Source: Porticoccus sp. | GTDB taxonomy: Bacteria > Pseudomonadota > Gammaproteobacteria > Pseudomonadales > Porticoccaceae | DNA: 38,672 nucleotides | Assembly: GCA_002707685.1 (NCBI GenBank) | Contig: PANQ01000022.1 | Span: 1-38,672, forward strand | Direction of reading: 5' to 3' | Part shown: one piece after another, positions 6,011 to 14,759 of the stretch | Numbering within the stretch: position 1 is the first letter of the stretch | Layout of the letters: each line of letters opens with the position of its first letter | Notes under the pieces: model-generated | Told to the model about the DNA's origin: nothing | Databases searched by the model: none | The model's input: the letters and a program-made list of their open reading frames with translations, nothing else | Program-made: the position numbers and the translations under genes

Positions 6011-8232
6011 TATTGGAAGATACCCTTGAGCACCTCATCGATCAGTTGTTTTTTGGGGTCCGTGGGCTCTTTATCAGCTGAAGGCTCCTCCGTGGCTGAA
6101 GGCTCTTCATTGGTTGAGGACTCTTTATCAGCTGAGGGCTCTTTATCAGCTGAGGGCTCTTTATCAGCCGAGGGCTCTTCAACCGCTGAGGGCTCTTCAA
6201 CCGCTGAGGGCTCTTCTATGGCTGAAGGCTCTTCTGTGGCGGTAGATGGCTGTTTCAGGTATTTATCAAACAGCTTTTCCTTGAGAAGATCCTGCACTTT
6301 GCCCTGAATCAGCTGGTTGATGAATTGCTTGTCGGGCAGGCAGCTGCCCCCACCGTTTTCGGCAAAAGAGCCGGTGCAGCGGAATGGAATGTCCCGGTTC
6401 TGGATGGATTTACTTTTGATGGTACAGCCGGTCTCCGAGCTGGTGTCGCCGCGCAGATTGGCCTTGATCAGCATGTCGTAGGTCTCCCTGCCGAGATGAG
6501 CCGAGCCGTTGCCGGAAACCAGCATATTGCCGATGCCGGTGGTAAAACCGGGCAGGGTAATCTGCTGGTCCTGCCATTTGATGGTGCCCTGCATGTCCTG
6601 CAGGGTGGTGTGATTGGGCCAGGTTCTGCCGGTCAATGTTCTGCCCTCTACCAGCGAGGCCATTTCACAATAGCTTTTTTCCACATTGATGTTGTCGACC
6701 TGTAGCTCCGAGAAGCTGAAGTCGCCGTTGCCGTTCATGTTATCCAGCAGGGCATCGCTGTTATCGCCGGCGCTGCTGCCGTTGAAATTCATGGTCAGCT
6801 TGCCGTGAATGTCGCCCTGCTCGGCCAGTGTCACCAGTGCCTTGTGCAGGTCTATGGCAGCGACGTTCTGGGTGAAGTTGACGGTCGGTACCGCTTTGCC
6901 AAGGTCTGCCCTGACTGTGGTTTTGAAGGTGCCGCCAAATATGCCGCCGGAGAGTTCGCTGACTTGCACTACTTTGCCATTGGCCAGCAGTTTGAGGCGG
7001 AGGTTGTCGACCCTGATGTTATCCGCGGTCAGACTTGCCAGACTCAGCTCCACTTCACCCTTGCCGCCTTCGAGCAGTGCCAGTGGTGCCAGCAATGGAG
7101 TGAGGAGGGCAGCCTGCTGCTCGGTGGATTCCGTTTCGCTGGTGGCGGGCAGGACAAGGTGATCGCCCTCTATTTTCATGGCTAGCTGGCGAGTTCCCTG
7201 CAGTTGCAGGTTCATATTGCCGGTGGCATTGAATTTGTCCAGCGCCAGTTTCAGGTTGCTCAGGGAGACGGCTTTTTCTGATACGGCAAAGGTGGTGGCG
7301 ACATCCACCTTTTTGAAACCTTCGGGAGGCTCTTCTATCGGCAGTTCTGCGAGGACCAGGTTCTGTAGTGACAGTTCGCCCTGCAACGCAGGAGCGGTTT
7401 GTAATCCTGCGCCATTGACCGCGCCACTGATGCTCGCCGACCCCAGTTTGCCGGTGATGTCCGTGATGGAGACGCTGTCTGTGTCACCCTCATAACCGGC
7501 ATTGAATTTCAACGTCAGCGGCAGTTTATCCAGCCCTTTTACCGATAGTCTGGCATCGGAGAGGGTGAGTTTTTGTGGGCTGGCCTCAACGGCGACAAAG
7601 GATTGCAGCGCGACCTGCAGGGTCGGCTGGTCGGGGAGCGCGGTGGTGAATTCGAGGTTTATGGCAAAGGGTTTGCCATCGAGATTGAGTTTTGTGCTGG
7701 TAAAGTTCAGTTGTTCGAATATCCGGTCAGGTGCATCTGGTGATGTCACGGTGATCCGGCTATCGGTCAGGGCGATTTCATCGATGGCCAGCTCAAAAGG
7801 CAGGTCACCGGTTTGTGTGTCACTGGTCGCAGCAGCGGCGCCGGGCAGTGCCGCCACATTGGCGGCTTCGGCTGCTGTTTTCGTGCGGATATCGGCACCA
7901 TCAAGGGTGATCGCTTGCAGGCGAACAGTGCGTGTCAGCAGTGCTCGCCAGTCGAGAATCAGGCTGGCTTCCCGAAATTTTATATCGGGTATTCCGGTAT
8001 CTTCTTTGGTGGCGGTGAGTGATGAGCTGCCCGCCTGAACGGCCAGATTGGGAAAGAACGACCAGCTCAGGTCGCCGTCTATTTTCAGCTCGAGGTCATT
8101 CTGTCGGGCAAGTTTTTCCAGTTCAGGTTTGTAGGTGTTCGGGTCGACGCCAAATAGCAGAAAAGTTACGCCCCCGGCCACAACCAACATCAACACCAGT
8201 AACATTACCAATATAATTCTTAGCAGTTTCAT
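6010..8232 (-). CDS. asmA: AsmA-family inner-membrane-anchored protein with acidic repeat tail
   Basis: This 740-residue protein has an N-terminal transmembrane anchor (about residues 3-27) and a long beta-rich periplasmic region with the AsmA hallmarks L[12 protein letters not shown] near the start and N-G-x-G-x-F-S-F-x-x-L in the C-terminal half. AsmA-like proteins are thought to bridge the periplasm and help deliver phospholipids to the outer membrane. Residues about 666-724 are an unusual run of ten 6-residue units of the form x-E/K-E-P-S-A, followed by a short helical end. The gene overlaps the start of mutY, a common asmA-mutY order. Family membership is firm; the tail's role is unknown. 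Confidence 0.9.
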   Translation of the reverse strand: MKLLRIILVMLLVLMLVVAGGVTFLLFGVDPNTYKPELEKLARQNDLELKIDGDLSWSFFPNLAVQAGSSSLTATKEDTGIPDIKFREASLILDWRALLTRTVRLQAITLDGADIRTKTAAEAANVAALPGAAAATSDTQTGDLPFELAIDEIALTDSRITVTSPDAPDRIFEQLNFTSTKLNLDGKPFAINLEFTTALPDQPTLQVALQSFVAVEASPQKLTLSDARLSVKGLDKLPLTLKFNAGYEGDTDSVSITDITGKLGSASISGAVNGAGLQTAPALQGELSLQNLVLAELPIEEPPEGFKKVDVATTFAVSEKAVSLSNLKLALDKFNATGNMNLQLQGTRQLAMKIEGDHLVLPATSETESTEQQAALLTPLLAPLALLEGGKGEVELSLASLTADNIRVDNLRLKLLANGKVVQVSELSGGIFGGTFKTTVRADLGKAVPTVNFTQNVAAIDLHKALVTLAEQGDIHGKLTMNFNGSSAGDNSDALLDNMNGNGDFSFSELQVDNINVEKSYCEMASLVEGRTLTGRTWPNHTTLQDMQGTIKWQDQQITLPGFTTGIGNMLVSGNGSAHLGRETYDMLIKANLRGDTSSETGCTIKSKSIQNRDIPFRCTGSFAENGGGSCLPDKQFINQLIQGKVQDLLKEKLFDKYLKQPSTATEEPSAIEEPSAVEEPSAVEEPSADKEPSADKEPSADKESSTNEEPSATEEPSADKEPTDPKKQLIDEVLKGIFQ
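6061..6237 (-). repeat. 18-bp tandem repeats inside asmA-like gene
   Basis: About ten in-frame 18-base units encode variants of E-E-P-S-A plus one variable residue (I, V, T, N) or D-K-E-P-S-A. Three central D-K units and two V-E units are nearly identical at the DNA level, so unit number could change by slippage or recombination without breaking the frame. Confidence 0.85.
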
Positions 8233-8261
8233 GGGTATTTCTCTCTGTCCGGAAAAGCAAA

Positions 8262-8303
8262 ACGGCCATTGCAGGCAACTATGTTACTCGCAATGACCGT
8301 GAT
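8262..8303 (-). terminator. Possible terminator after the zinc receptor gene
   Basis: On the minus strand GGTCATTGC and GCAATGGCC can pair (one G-T) around a 17-base loop and are followed by TTTTGCTTTT. It lies between the TonB receptor and the asmA-like gene. The large loop makes it a moderate candidate. Confidence 0.4.
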
Positions 8304-8341
8304 TGTTTACCTGTACGCGACGGGTTGGTGCCGCTGCCGGA

Positions 8342-10369
8342 TCAGAAGCTGTAACGTACCCCCAGCTCCAGACTCAGGTGTGCCTCGGGGGCGAACTCCC
8401 GCAGAAAGGACGTGGAGTTACGGATTTCTTCATCCAGCAGATTGTTGGCCTTGGCAAAAAACAGCCAGTCCCCGGCGGCAGTATCCACATGGTAGTTGAA
8501 GTGGGCATCCAGACGGGTGTAGCCGTCGGTATCCTCTTCAAATTCACCGGCGTGGTTCTGTTTCTTGACGTCGGTGAGCCGGAAGCCGGTGTGCCAGTTG
8601 TAGGCCTGATAATCCAGTGCTATGCCATAACGCAGTGGCGGGATTCTTGGCACATCACCGCCTTTATCGAGCTTGGCACGCACGTAATCACCGAATATTT
8701 CCACCTGCCAGTTATCCTTGAATGGAACGACCAGTGAGGCTTCGGCACCCCTGAAGGTGGCATCCTGTTGCTGGAACTGATAGATATCCAGCTCCTCTTC
8801 CTCATTTTCTTCGCCGGTATTTTTCTTGAAGATAAAATCATCAATTTTGTTGTAGAAAATACTCAGTTTCAGATCAACTGGTCCCTGGTAGCGGTAGCCC
8901 AGCTCAATATTGTGGCTGGTTTCCTCATCGAGATCCCTGTCGCCGACATCAAAGCTCTGGCTGGCGAAGTGGGGACCATTGGACAACAGTTCCTCAACGA
9001 CGGGCGCGCGCTCTGCGCGGCTCAGCGACAGACTCAACGACTGCTCGTCGGTCACCTGCCAGAGGCTGCCAGCGGACAGGCTGTAAATGTTATGGCTGAT
9101 TTTGGAACCGTTGTCCGGGTCTACGGTTTGCCGGTCAAAGCGTGCCCCGAGTTCATGGCTGAACTGGTTGTGTGTGGTCTCTCCAACCCAGAACAACCCA
9201 CCCTGACGGATATCGGACTTGGGCACGAAGGCTTCATCGCCGATGGCACCGAAGCGGCGATCTTCCAGCTGTGTACCGAAAGCGCCTTTCCAGCCAGCAA
9301 TTTCCCGGTGTACCAGTTCTCCTCTGAATTCAAACGCTTCATTGAAGAATTTGGTGCCTTTTTCACCGCTTTCCAGTTCTATGTGCTCATAGTCGTTATA
9401 GCCGAGACGGAAGCGGCCCAGTTCGATACCGGGCAGGATGTTTGCCCATTCGCCCTTCAGGTCGATCCGGGTCTGCTTCATATCGATGCGAATCAGCTCG
9501 CCTTCTTCTTCATGGTCGTGGTCATGGTCGTGATCGTCATCGTGGTCATCTTCTTCGTGATGCCCGTGGGATCCCGGCGGTATGCCGTATTCATTGTTGA
9601 TCTGGCTGAACGACAGACCGATAAAACCTTCATCGCCTATCCAGGATAATCCTGCACTGAATGCGTCGGCCCGGGTGTCGGTATTTTCGATATAGCCACG
9701 GGTGCTTTCGGGCTCTTCACCGGGTTCCGGTTCCTGGGCATAACCCTGAACCTTGAGGTCATTGCTTTCCCGGTAAATGCCATCCAGATGCCACGCCCAG
9801 CTACCGGCGCCGCCGTCCAGTTTGAACACAGTACTGTCCTGATCGCTGGCGGTGTTATGGCGATATTCCACGGCCCCTTTTAGTTTCTCAGGTACTTGGT
9901 CGGGAATCCGGTTGTCGATCACATTGACCACGCCGCCGACCGCCCCGCTGCCATAGCGCAGTGTGGCCGGCCCCCGCAGGATTTCGATACGTTCCGCCAG
10001 CAATGCTTCCGTGGTGACTGCGTGATCGCCACTCACGGTAGAGGCATCCATGGTGCCGAGGCCATCCTGGAGGACGCGAACACGGTTGTCGCTCTGACCG
10101 CGAATCACGGGTTTGCCAACCCCGGGGCCAAACCCCTGATTGGTGACGCCGAGTTCATCCTTGAGGGATTCACCGATGGTTGCGGCGGCCTTGTTGCGCA
10201 GGTTTTCACCCGACAGAACACTGACGGACTGTTTTATTCCGGCAGAGTCCTCCTGTAGTGGTGAGGCGGAGATGATCACTTCATTGATTTCGTTGTGGTG
10301 CTGGCTTTGCGCCAGGGCAACACAGGGCAGACTGGACACGGCCAGTGCTACCATAAAAGGCGTTTTCAT
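8342..10369 (-). CDS. TonB-dependent outer-membrane receptor, putative zinc uptake (ZnuD-like)
   Basis: This 675-residue receptor has a signal peptide (about 1-20, ending A-L-A), a plug domain (about 30-155, with V-I-R-G-Q-S-D-N-R-V-R-V-L and I-E-I-L-R-G-P-A-T-L-R-Y-G), a 22-strand-type beta barrel and the terminal outer-membrane signature ending Y-S-F. A surface-loop candidate at residues 268-289 is almost only His, Asp and Glu, the feature of ZnuD-type zinc receptors. Energy would come from TonB-ExbB-ExbD, not encoded here. A small His-containing exported protein lies immediately upstream in the same direction, supporting a metal role. I see no clear Zur box. Copper, nickel or another metal is the main alternative. 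Confidence 0.8.
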   Translation of the reverse strand: MKTPFMVALAVSSLPCVALAQSQHHNEINEVIISASPLQEDSAGIKQSVSVLSGENLRNKAAATIGESLKDELGVTNQGFGPGVGKPVIRGQSDNRVRVLQDGLGTMDASTVSGDHAVTTEALLAERIEILRGPATLRYGSGAVGGVVNVIDNRIPDQVPEKLKGAVEYRHNTASDQDSTVFKLDGGAGSWAWHLDGIYRESNDLKVQGYAQEPEPGEEPESTRGYIENTDTRADAFSAGLSWIGDEGFIGLSFSQINNEYGIPPGSHGHHEEDDHDDDHDHDHDHEEEGELIRIDMKQTRIDLKGEWANILPGIELGRFRLGYNDYEHIELESGEKGTKFFNEAFEFRGELVHREIAGWKGAFGTQLEDRRFGAIGDEAFVPKSDIRQGGLFWVGETTHNQFSHELGARFDRQTVDPDNGSKISHNIYSLSAGSLWQVTDEQSLSLSLSRAERAPVVEELLSNGPHFASQSFDVGDRDLDEETSHNIELGYRYQGPVDLKLSIFYNKIDDFIFKKNTGEENEEEELDIYQFQQQDATFRGAEASLVVPFKDNWQVEIFGDYVRAKLDKGGDVPRIPPLRYGIALDYQAYNWHTGFRLTDVKKQNHAGEFEEDTDGYTRLDAHFNYHVDTAAGDWLFFAKANNLLDEEIRNSTSFLREFAPEAHLSLELGVRYSF

Positions 10370-10421
10370 GGGTGTAATTCCTATAACTTAAACAGGTAAA
10401 TTCAGAGCTTGAATTGTGTGT

Positions 10422-10700
10422 TCAGTGATAGGCGGGTGGGGCGCGACTGTTGCGCGGTGCACTGGGCTGGAGAAGATGGGTCGAAGCCGGCGCTGCGACG
10501 ATGCCGGCATTGACAAGCTGTAACAGAAAATCCGGTGACTGACTTTGCAGGGTGGCCAGTCCACCGCTGGCGCTGTGGAGAATCTCACAGCTGACGGTGT
10601 GATTGTCCAGATGCACATGGGCGGCCGCCGTCTCGCTCAGCCACAGGGTAGTGACAGCCAACAGGCAGACGAGAAGAATGTTGGGGCTTCGCAAACGCAT
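10422..10700 (-). CDS. Small exported His-containing protein (DUF2946-like)
   Basis: This 92-residue protein starts with a hydrophobic signal peptide (about residues 8-26, ending E-T-A-A-A), followed by H-V-H-L-D-N-H, then C38. It ends with P-R-N-S-R-A-P-P, the R-A/G-P-P tail common in DUF2946-type proteins near metal-transport genes. It ends 52 bases before the putative zinc receptor and is probably co-transcribed with it. No catalytic domain is visible. A periplasmic metal-binding or delivery role is inferred from the histidines and the neighbour. The ATG has no good ribosome-binding site; AGGAGG lies far upstream, so the start is uncertain. Confidence 0.6.
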   Translation of the reverse strand: MRLRSPNILLVCLLAVTTLWLSETAAAHVHLDNHTVSCEILHSASGGLATLQSQSPDFLLQLVNAGIVAAPASTHLLQPSAPRNSRAPPAYH

Positions 10701-10783
10701 AAAGGTCAGGCAGATAAGTGTAATAAACAGCCGGTGAGTGTAATGACTTCCTCCTGCTTATGGAAGGGTGGCGGTGAGGGCTC

Positions 10784-10789
10784 TATAAT
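10784..10789 (+). promoter_or_regulatory. -10 element upstream of hisB
   Basis: A consensus TATAAT sits 39 bases before the chosen hisB start, so transcription would begin around 10796. I see no good -35 at the right spacing. The same 127-base gap must also hold the divergent promoter of the zinc-receptor operon. Confidence 0.4.
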
Positions 10790-10827
10790 GGGACGGCCCG
10801 ATAACGGGACACATGTTGGAGACGCAG

Positions 10828-11421
10828 ATGGCGGAACGGAAAGCAACAGTCAAACGCGATACGCTGGAGACCCAGATTAGCGTTGAGGTAAACATCGACG
10901 GAACCGGGCAGGTCAATTTTGCCACCGGCATCCCGTTTCTCGAGCATATGCTGGACCAGATTGCCCGTCACGGTTTGATTGATATAACGGTAACAGCCGA
11001 AGGGGATACCCACATCGATGACCACCACACGGTGGAGGATGTCGGCATCACTCTGGGGCAGGCATTCCAGCAGGCGCTGGGTGACAAGAAGGGCATTCGT
11101 CGCTACGGCCACGCCTATGTGCCACTGGACGAGGCGCTATCCAGAGTCGTGGTGGACTTCTCCGGTCGCCCGGGTCTGGAGATGTTTGTCGATTTTGCCC
11201 GCGCCCGAGTGGGGGATTTCGATGTGGACCTCAGTTACGAATTTTTCCAGGGCTTCGTTAACCACGCGGGCGTGACCCTGCACATCGACAACCTTCGCGG
11301 TCACAACGCCCACCATCAGATTGAAACCATCTTCAAGGCCTTTGGCCGCGCCGTGCGTATGGCGGTTGAGATGGATCCCAGAATGGCCGGAGTGATGCCT
11401 TCGACCAAGGGCACACTGTAA
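10828..11421 (+). CDS. hisB: Imidazoleglycerol-phosphate dehydratase HisB
   Basis: HisB (197 residues from this start) dehydrates imidazoleglycerol phosphate in histidine synthesis. It has the metal-binding histidine clusters of the family: [15 protein letters not shown] and G-H-N-A-H-H-Q-I-E, ending P-S-T-K-G. The start M-A-E-R-K-A is preferred over an ATG five codons earlier because it is preceded by GGAG at suitable spacing and gives the standard monofunctional length. It is first in hisB-hisH-hisA, the usual proteobacterial order. Confidence 0.96.
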   Translation: MAERKATVKRDTLETQISVEVNIDGTGQVNFATGIPFLEHMLDQIARHGLIDITVTAEGDTHIDDHHTVEDVGITLGQAFQQALGDKKGIRRYGHAYVPLDEALSRVVVDFSGRPGLEMFVDFARARVGDFDVDLSYEFFQGFVNHAGVTLHIDNLRGHNAHHQIETIFKAFGRAVRMAVEMDPRMAGVMPSTKGTL

Positions 11422-11434
11422 AAAAGAGCCGTCT

Positions 11435-12088
11435 ATGACAGATTTTCGTACCCGTATCGCCGTGCTGGATTATGGCATGGGCAACCTTCATTCCGTTGCC
11501 AAGGCCCTTGAATTGGTGGCTCCGCGGGCCGAGGTGATTATCACCTCTGATACTGAAGAGGCCGAGGACGCTGACCGGATTGTCTTTCCCGGTGTCGGTG
11601 CCATTCGCGACTGCATGGCCGAAATTCGGCGAATGGGTTTTGACCGGTTTGTCGCAAAAGCCGTCCAGGAAAAGCCGGTACTCGGTATCTGTGTGGGTAT
11701 GCAGGCTCTGTTGGAACACAGCGAAGAGAATAATGGTGTTGATTGCCTGAACATCCTGCCGGGGGAAGTGCGTTTTTTTGGTCACCATCTGCGGGATGAG
11801 AACGGTGAAAAACTGAAGGTTCCGCACATGGGTTGGGACCGGGTTCACCAGACCATCGACCATCCCATGTGGCACGGCATTGAACAGGATTGCCGGTTCT
11901 ATTTCGTACACAGCTATTACGTGGACGAAAGTCGCCCAGAGTTTGTGGCTGCGACCTGTGATTACTCGGTCAAGTTCGCCGCCGCGCTGGTTCACGACAA
12001 CCTGTTTGCCGTGCAGTTTCACCCGGAAAAAAGTCATACGGCCGGGCTGCAACTGCTGAGCAACTTTGTCTCATGGCGCGGTGATTGA
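11435..12088 (+). CDS. hisH: Imidazole glycerol phosphate synthase, glutaminase subunit HisH
   Basis: HisH (217 residues) hydrolyses glutamine and passes ammonia to HisF. The class I amidotransferase triad is present: C86 in G-I-C-V-G-M-Q, H196 and E198 in F-H-P-E-K-S. An oxyanion-strand P-G-V-G stands near residue 53. It begins 13 bases after hisB. Its obligate partner gene hisF is not in this window, although it normally sits just after hisA. Confidence 0.96.
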   Translation: MTDFRTRIAVLDYGMGNLHSVAKALELVAPRAEVIITSDTEEAEDADRIVFPGVGAIRDCMAEIRRMGFDRFVAKAVQEKPVLGICVGMQALLEHSEENNGVDCLNILPGEVRFFGHHLRDENGEKLKVPHMGWDRVHQTIDHPMWHGIEQDCRFYFVHSYYVDESRPEFVAATCDYSVKFAAALVHDNLFAVQFHPEKSHTAGLQLLSNFVSWRGD

Positions 12089-12166
12089 TCGGGTCGGCAT
12101 TTTTACGGCCCGCAATACCAGACAATCCTTAGTCAGAAAATAATTGAGAAATAACAGGAATACATT

Positions 12167-12895
12167 GTGCTGATAATCCCCGCGATTGATTTGAAAGACG
12201 GTGAGTGTGTGCGATTGCGCCAGGGTCGTATGGAGGACTCCACGGTATTTTCCGGCAGCCCGCTGGAAACCGCAGCCAGATGGGTGGATGCCGGTGCCCG
12301 GCGTTTGCATCTGGTGGATCTGAATGGTGCGTTTGCCGGCGAGCCGGTCAACGGCGAAGTCGTCACCGCCATTGCCAAAGCCTACCCGAATCTGCCGATT
12401 CAGATCGGTGGCGGTATCCGCAATGCCGAGACGATTGAGGCCTATCTAAAGGCCGGGGTTCAGTACGTGATTATCGGCACCAAGGCCGTGAAAGAGCCGG
12501 AATTTGTGACCGACATGTGCAAACAATTCCCCGGCCATATCATCGTCGGCCTCGATGCCAAAAACGGCCGTGTGGCAACCGACGGCTGGGCGGAAGTCAC
12601 CGAAGTGCTGGCCGCTGATCTCGCCAAACGCTTCGAAGCGGACGGCGTCAGCGCCATTGTCTACACCGACATCGACCGCGATGGCATGATGCAGGGCGTT
12701 AACGTGGATGCCACCGTAGCGATGGCCCGAGCCTCATCCATTCCGGTCATCGCCTCCGGCGGTATTACCAATATGGACGATATTGTGGCACTCAATAAAG
12801 TGGCCGATCAGGGCATCCTCGGTGCCATCACCGGCCGTGCCATCTATGAAGGCACCCTGGATGTCGCCGAAGCACAGCGGCTCTGCGATGGCTGA
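12167..12895 (+). CDS. hisA: ProFAR isomerase HisA
   Basis: HisA (242 residues) is a (beta/alpha)8-barrel isomerase that converts ProFAR to PRFAR, the substrate of HisH-HisF. The catalytic aspartates are D8 (P-A-I-D-L) and D130 (V-G-L-D-A). The phosphate loops G-G-G-I-R and A-S-G-G-I are present. The start is GTG, preceded by AGGA. The gene is followed by non-his DNA rather than hisF. Confidence 0.96.
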   Translation: MLIIPAIDLKDGECVRLRQGRMEDSTVFSGSPLETAARWVDAGARRLHLVDLNGAFAGEPVNGEVVTAIAKAYPNLPIQIGGGIRNAETIEAYLKAGVQYVIIGTKAVKEPEFVTDMCKQFPGHIIVGLDAKNGRVATDGWAEVTEVLAADLAKRFEADGVSAIVYTDIDRDGMMQGVNVDATVAMARASSIPVIASGGITNMDDIVALNKVADQGILGAITGRAIYEGTLDVAEAQRLCDG

Positions 12896-12968
12896 TTGAT
12901 TAACAAATAATCGTTACGACCCCTTTAATTGCCTTTAATTCCGACTGTTTTAATTGCGTAGAAGCTAA

Positions 12969-12994
12969 GAAAAAAGCCGCTGGGAAAGCGGCTT
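12969..12994 (-). terminator. Terminator of the lipoprotein gene pair
   Basis: On the minus strand GCCGCT and AGCGGC pair around a short loop and run into TTTTTTC. It serves the leftward-running FlgO-like gene that ends at 13074. Confidence 0.8.
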
Positions 12995-13073
12995 GGAGGG
13001 TGATCTACGAAAGCTTGCGTCAACTAATACTACCACTATACATATAGCATATAGTCTTAATGACCCATCAGAA

Positions 13074-13622
13074 CTAGTTCCGGGTCAGTTGGCGCATATC
13101 TGGACCCAAGGGTAGGGTGTAATCCACTGAGCCTAGGATTTCGCTATCGGAAGTCCGTATAAGCTTAGCCGTTATATAGATATTTCTTGAGGCCACAGCG
13201 TAGGTGCCTACTACTACTTGTGTAACATCATGTTCTACTGAGATGTTTTTCAAAGCACGTGATAGGACAAACTCACCCTGTCGTTCCTGGATATAAATAT
13301 CTTTTCTTAGCAACATTTCGGTAATTTTATGGCCACGCTGGGTTAGTCGTGAAGCGACTTGCTGTGCGGCAATACGGCCAAAAGTTGACGATACGGATAG
13401 GTTGTTTATATCTGCATAACTGGCAACAATTGTGTTGCTATTTGGTTTTATCTTATCACCTGCCTGCTCCATCAAAAGGTCTGCAGCCTTATAGCTGAGG
13501 GCGACAATATCAGCATCACTAACGAATCCCCCTGCCTTTGAGTTTGAGGTGGTACAAGCCGATAACGTTGCAACGATTAGAGTGGATAGAAGTAAGGCGT
13601 ATATGATTTTGGATAGTTTCAT
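13074..13622 (-). CDS. FlgO-domain lipoprotein
   Basis: This 182-residue protein has a lipoprotein signal peptide with lipobox L-S-A-C (C23). The mature part resembles the FlgO domain: an N-terminal A-D-x-L segment, then R-I-A-A-Q-Q-V-A-S-R-L near residue 90, and a strand-rich end containing V-V-G-T-Y-A-V. In Vibrio, FlgO is an outer-membrane lipoprotein needed for motility, but no flagellar genes are nearby. It follows another lipoprotein gene by 11 bases, so the two are probably one operon whose products may act together at the outer membrane. Base composition is AT-richer than the his genes. Confidence 0.65.
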   Translation of the reverse strand: MKLSKIIYALLLSTLIVATLSACTTSNSKAGGFVSDADIVALSYKAADLLMEQAGDKIKPNSNTIVASYADINNLSVSSTFGRIAAQQVASRLTQRGHKITEMLLRKDIYIQERQGEFVLSRALKNISVEHDVTQVVVGTYAVASRNIYITAKLIRTSDSEILGSVDYTLPLGPDMRQLTRN

Positions 13623-13633
13623 TTGTCAGCCCC

Positions 13634-14311
13634 CTACCTATTACCAGTCACAGACAGTCGTGTTTGTGATTGGTAGTGATCGAAATCGTTTGAGTTAAAA
13701 TAGTAAATCGAGCTGTTAGAGGAAACTATTTGGCCATTCGATGTAACTTGGGTAGTGATAATCACTTCAGTAATACTCTCGTCTGCCCGGTCAGCCCAGT
13801 ATTGATGGAGATCAGAAGCTGCAGACAAAGGGATTAAGGCCAAAGCTGGCTCACTCCAATTATTTGCGGAAGTGCCAAGGCCTGCCAGAAAGCTGAGAAC
13901 ACCGGTGCGATAGCCGGCTTTTGGGGGTAAGCTGTTTCTATCAATATGTTCTACAGTGTTGACATTGACTGCCAGCTTGTGATCTGCGCCAGATTCTGAT
14001 ACTGAAATTTTTATTCCACGGTTAACCATCTCAGATGTCAGAAGATCTCTATAGGTATTGTCGAAAATACTTGAGCCTCTGCTCTTGTCATTACACTTAG
14101 AAGCAGTGCATGCCAGATAGACTATTCCGCTTGGAGGAAGCTTGGATGAAATCAGTTCAGCCTCATTAGCTGCTAGAACCTTCCAGTGATACGCTGCTTG
14201 CAGCTTTTGCTGGGTTGAATGGGGATATGATTTTGCTTCGGGGTACTCTGAGAATTTTCCGGCACACCCCGCCAACAGCAAGATTAATAAACATCCTACA
14301 GTTTTTTTCAT
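13634..14311 (-). CDS. Lipoprotein of unknown function
   Basis: This 225-residue protein has a clear lipoprotein signal peptide with lipobox L-A-G-C (C16). The mature part begins with a helical A-Y-H-W-K-V-L-A-A-N-E-A-E segment. Residues about 58-85 contain two cysteines (A-C-T-A-S-K-C) that could form a disulfide, and residues about 170-205 form a strand-rich region. I do not recognise the family. It precedes the FlgO-like gene by 11 bases in the same direction, so a shared envelope role is likely. It may be an accessory surface module that inserted beside the his genes. Confidence 0.6.
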   Translation of the reverse strand: MKKTVGCLLILLLAGCAGKFSEYPEAKSYPHSTQQKLQAAYHWKVLAANEAELISSKLPPSGIVYLACTASKCNDKSRGSSIFDNTYRDLLTSEMVNRGIKISVSESGADHKLAVNVNTVEHIDRNSLPPKAGYRTGVLSFLAGLGTSANNWSEPALALIPLSAASDLHQYWADRADESITEVIITTQVTSNGQIVSSNSSIYYFNSNDFDHYQSQTRLSVTGNR

Positions 14312-14414
14312 AGAAGTTCCCTCTCTCGATAATGATCAAGTGGATTGTTAAGCCTAAAAGGCCAATGGTCGTCCAGTATACTCACAACTTAAGGGCCAAA
14401 CTAGTCCGGTATTT

Positions 14415-14469
14415 TTAAAGGGGTCGGTGACAATTGAGAATAATCCTCAATTGTCACCGACCCCTTTAA
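14415..14469. repeat. Perfect 24-bp inverted repeat (REP-like hairpin)
   Basis: Arms at 14415-14438 and 14446-14469 are perfectly complementary around a 7-base loop; the core is AAAGGGGTCGGTGACAATTG. A partial extra copy (ACCGACCCCTTTAATAA) follows at once, related scraps lie near 12918-12945, and a degraded copy lies at 4364. The form resembles REP elements moved by RAYT transposases; no RAYT gene is in the window. Confidence 0.8.
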
Positions 14470-14491
14470 TACCGACCCCTTTAATAATTTA

Positions 14492-14655
14492 ATAGCCCGT
14501 AGGTTGGGGTGAGGAACGAACCCCAACGAAAAGGATGAAGAAAATCAATTGAATTGGAATAAATGCCTTATCGGCGTGCGGATACAAAAGGTGGGAGCTT
14601 TCTTTTCACGGTAAATATTGTTGGGGTTCGTTCCTCACCCCAACCTACGAGCTAT
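14492..14655. mobile_element. MITE-like element with 36-bp terminal inverted repeats
   Basis: Bases 14492-14527 and 14620-14655 are inverted copies of each other with one mismatch; the core is GTAGGTTGGGGTGAGGAACG. Each arm also contains its own small hairpin (GTTGGGGT and ACCCCAAC). The 92 bases between them have no coding capacity. This is the form of a non-autonomous palindromic element or paired REP (BIME). No clear target-site duplication is visible. Confidence 0.75.
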
Positions 14656-14759
14656 CCCTAGTTTTAAAACCGGAAACCCTAAAACAACTCAAACCTGGGA
14701 AGTTGTAGTGCTGCCCCAGTTTCTTTAACGTTCAGCTTTCAGTATCGGTATTTAACGAG

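Noticed and set aside
8768-9649. 293-codon frame antisense to the TonB receptor
   Set aside because: It mirrors the receptor's coding sequence; the hydrophobic Val/Ile run is the complement of the His/Asp loop.
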